Position numbers and translations under genes: made by a program. DNA of 64,000 nt from Henningerozyma blattae CBS 6284 (lineage: Eukaryota > Ascomycota > Saccharomycetes > Saccharomycetales > Saccharomycetaceae): positions 124,001-188,000 of the forward strand of contig NC_020185.1 in assembly GCF_000315915.1 (NCBI RefSeq). Reading direction: 5' to 3'. Below the pieces are notes generated by a model. It saw only the letters and a list, made by a program, of their open reading frames with translations. It had not been told where the DNA came from and searched no databases. Shown piece after piece: positions 62,840-64,000 of the stretch. Each line of letters starts with the position of its first letter. Position 1 is the stretch's first letter.

Positions 62840-64000
62840 ATGTCTGGATATTCTCTAGCTACAAATATTATCGATGAAACTGACAATGAATTAAGATTAA
62901 AGGAAAACGACAGGCATCTTTTCAAAAACTTGTGTATACAGTCTTTCAGAAAGATAGGACGTAGATCAAAAATTTCCTCGCATAGTTTTAACTTTAAAAC
63001 AAACAGAAATCTATATGAGAATAACACATTTGAATCAAGCCTTTTTGACAATATGACTGGCAATACGTTTATAAATCAGGATCAAAACAATTCTTTTCAT
63101 TTATCCTCCTCCTTTGAGAATCGAAAAAAAAATTGAAGAATAAAATTAACAAATTAGGCATTTACTTTTCCTCAAGTATCAACTCCGATGAGGAGTCATA
63201 TTATAATGAAACTTTAGAATCAAATAATAATTCTGATAATGAGGAATACAGTTCTCAAAGAACTGTTAAGGATGATGAAGTATTGTTTACAGAGCATAGA
63301 GATCTAAACTCGCAAGAAATGAAGAAATATAGTTCAAATATGCAAGAAGGGAAGAGTTATTTAAATTCTCAATATGTAAATGAAGATCCAAACTTCCAAA
63401 GCCTAAACAGGATTTTATCGCTCAGCTCTCAAAAGAAGAAAGGATGCATATTACTGAATTCACCGGAGTTCAAAGAAAATTCTTGCATGATTCAAAATAT
63501 AAGAAAATCTTCATTACCTACAAATGATTTAATTAAAGATGTTATTAATTATTTGGATGATCTAGAAACATATGTAGAAGAAAGTTCAAGAAAGTTTCGC
63601 ATAATTTCTATTGATGCTAATGGGCATATGAAACAGCCTGATATTTTTGGTGCTGAAACAGGATTGATAGGAGAAACTTCAAATGCTCACAGTGTATCAA
63701 CTGAAAATCAGAATGATTTGAGCGAAACTCAGAACAGTCATTTGATTCAAAATGAGGAAGTTACTACTTCTATAGAGAATTCAAATAAAGCTGTGCAAGA
63801 CAGATTATGTAGCCACAAAGAAAATATTGCCCATGTTGAATCATTAATAAATAAGCTCCAAAGTTTCCCAGGACATGATTTACAAACTTCATATACCGAC
63901 ATTAGAGAACCAGAATATTCAAGCACATACGAATATTACAAATTTAAGCTGCTAAGTCACTCTTTGTCTTATCTAAGAAGGAAGTCAGTTACTAGTAATA
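62840..64000 (+). CDS. unrecognised protein, 5' part, with a poly-A frameshift; cut by window end
   Basis: ATG at 62840 opens 98 codons ending in TGA at 63134-63136, just after a run of nine A (63124-63132). The frame one base back (-1 relative) is then open from the A run to the window end (at least 289 codons). Adding one A would join them into a protein of at least ~385 residues: basic SFRKIGRRSK near 35-44, Ser/Asn-rich middle, and a helical piece LIKDVINYLDDLETYVEE. Explanations are a homopolymer sequencing error, a strain-specific mutation, or ribosomal slippage. An error is the simplest. I do not recognise the product. It has the style of a regulatory or polarity scaffold, with no enzyme motif. 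Confidence 0.6.

Overview
The window is nuclear DNA from a budding yeast of the family Saccharomycetaceae. It is strongly AT-rich. Apart from the possible frameshift at 63.1 kb, the genes are intron-less, with TATA-type promoters, and the proteins carry long asparagine and glutamine tracts. Most products match known Saccharomyces cerevisiae proteins along their length. S. cerevisiae locus names below are from memory. Genes from the S. cerevisiae YKL01x-YKL02x region (GPX1, PAN3, SPT23, RAM2, PUT3, URB1, ARC19) alternate here with genes from its YIR02x region (YVH1, MND2, INA22). Genes that S. cerevisiae keeps between them are absent. That pattern suggests (inference) a post-whole-genome-duplication species that lost duplicates independently of Saccharomyces, such as one in the Vanderwaltozyma/Tetrapisispora group.

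Layout. 1-7 kb: the 3' part of OXP1 (5-oxoprolinase), GRE3 (aldose reductase) and an MNN1-type alpha-1,3-mannosyltransferase. 7.9-8.4 kb: an unrecognised 140-residue protein built of 12-residue repeats. 8.4-18.2 kb: a gene-poor stretch of almost 10 kb with only two intact genes, a possible GNAT-like acetyltransferase and a glutathione peroxidase paralogue that has lost its catalytic cysteine. It also holds short open frames that may be relics, a 20-bp palindrome and an 18-bp direct repeat pair. 18.2-30.9 kb: PAN3, a small membrane protein, MGA2/SPT23 with a run of about 58 asparagines, RAM2, YVH1 and MND2. 32-42.4 kb: PUT3, URB1, INA22 and ARC19. 43.5-56.7 kb: SRX1, AVO2, SOV1, RRP14, VMA5 and SMY1. 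57.1-64 kb: a small secreted protein, YNK1, KAE1, a broken second copy of the small secreted protein, another short signal-peptide-like ORF, and the start of an unrecognised gene that carries a poly-A frameshift and runs off the window.

The genes are ordinary single-gene yeast transcription units, not an operon. Shared themes are ribosome biogenesis (URB1 and RRP14, both with PAC and RRPE promoter elements; KAE1 also has a PAC), redox defence (SRX1 with a Yap1-type site, and the dead GPX), mitochondrial function (INA22, SOV1) and membrane or lipid control (MGA2/SPT23, AVO2, RAM2).

The least explained items are the inactive GPX, the 12-residue repeat protein, and the pair of small secreted-peptide loci at 57.1 and 61.9 kb with similar palindromic promoter-like modules nearby. 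No tRNA, CRISPR array, intact transposon or convincing centromere was found.
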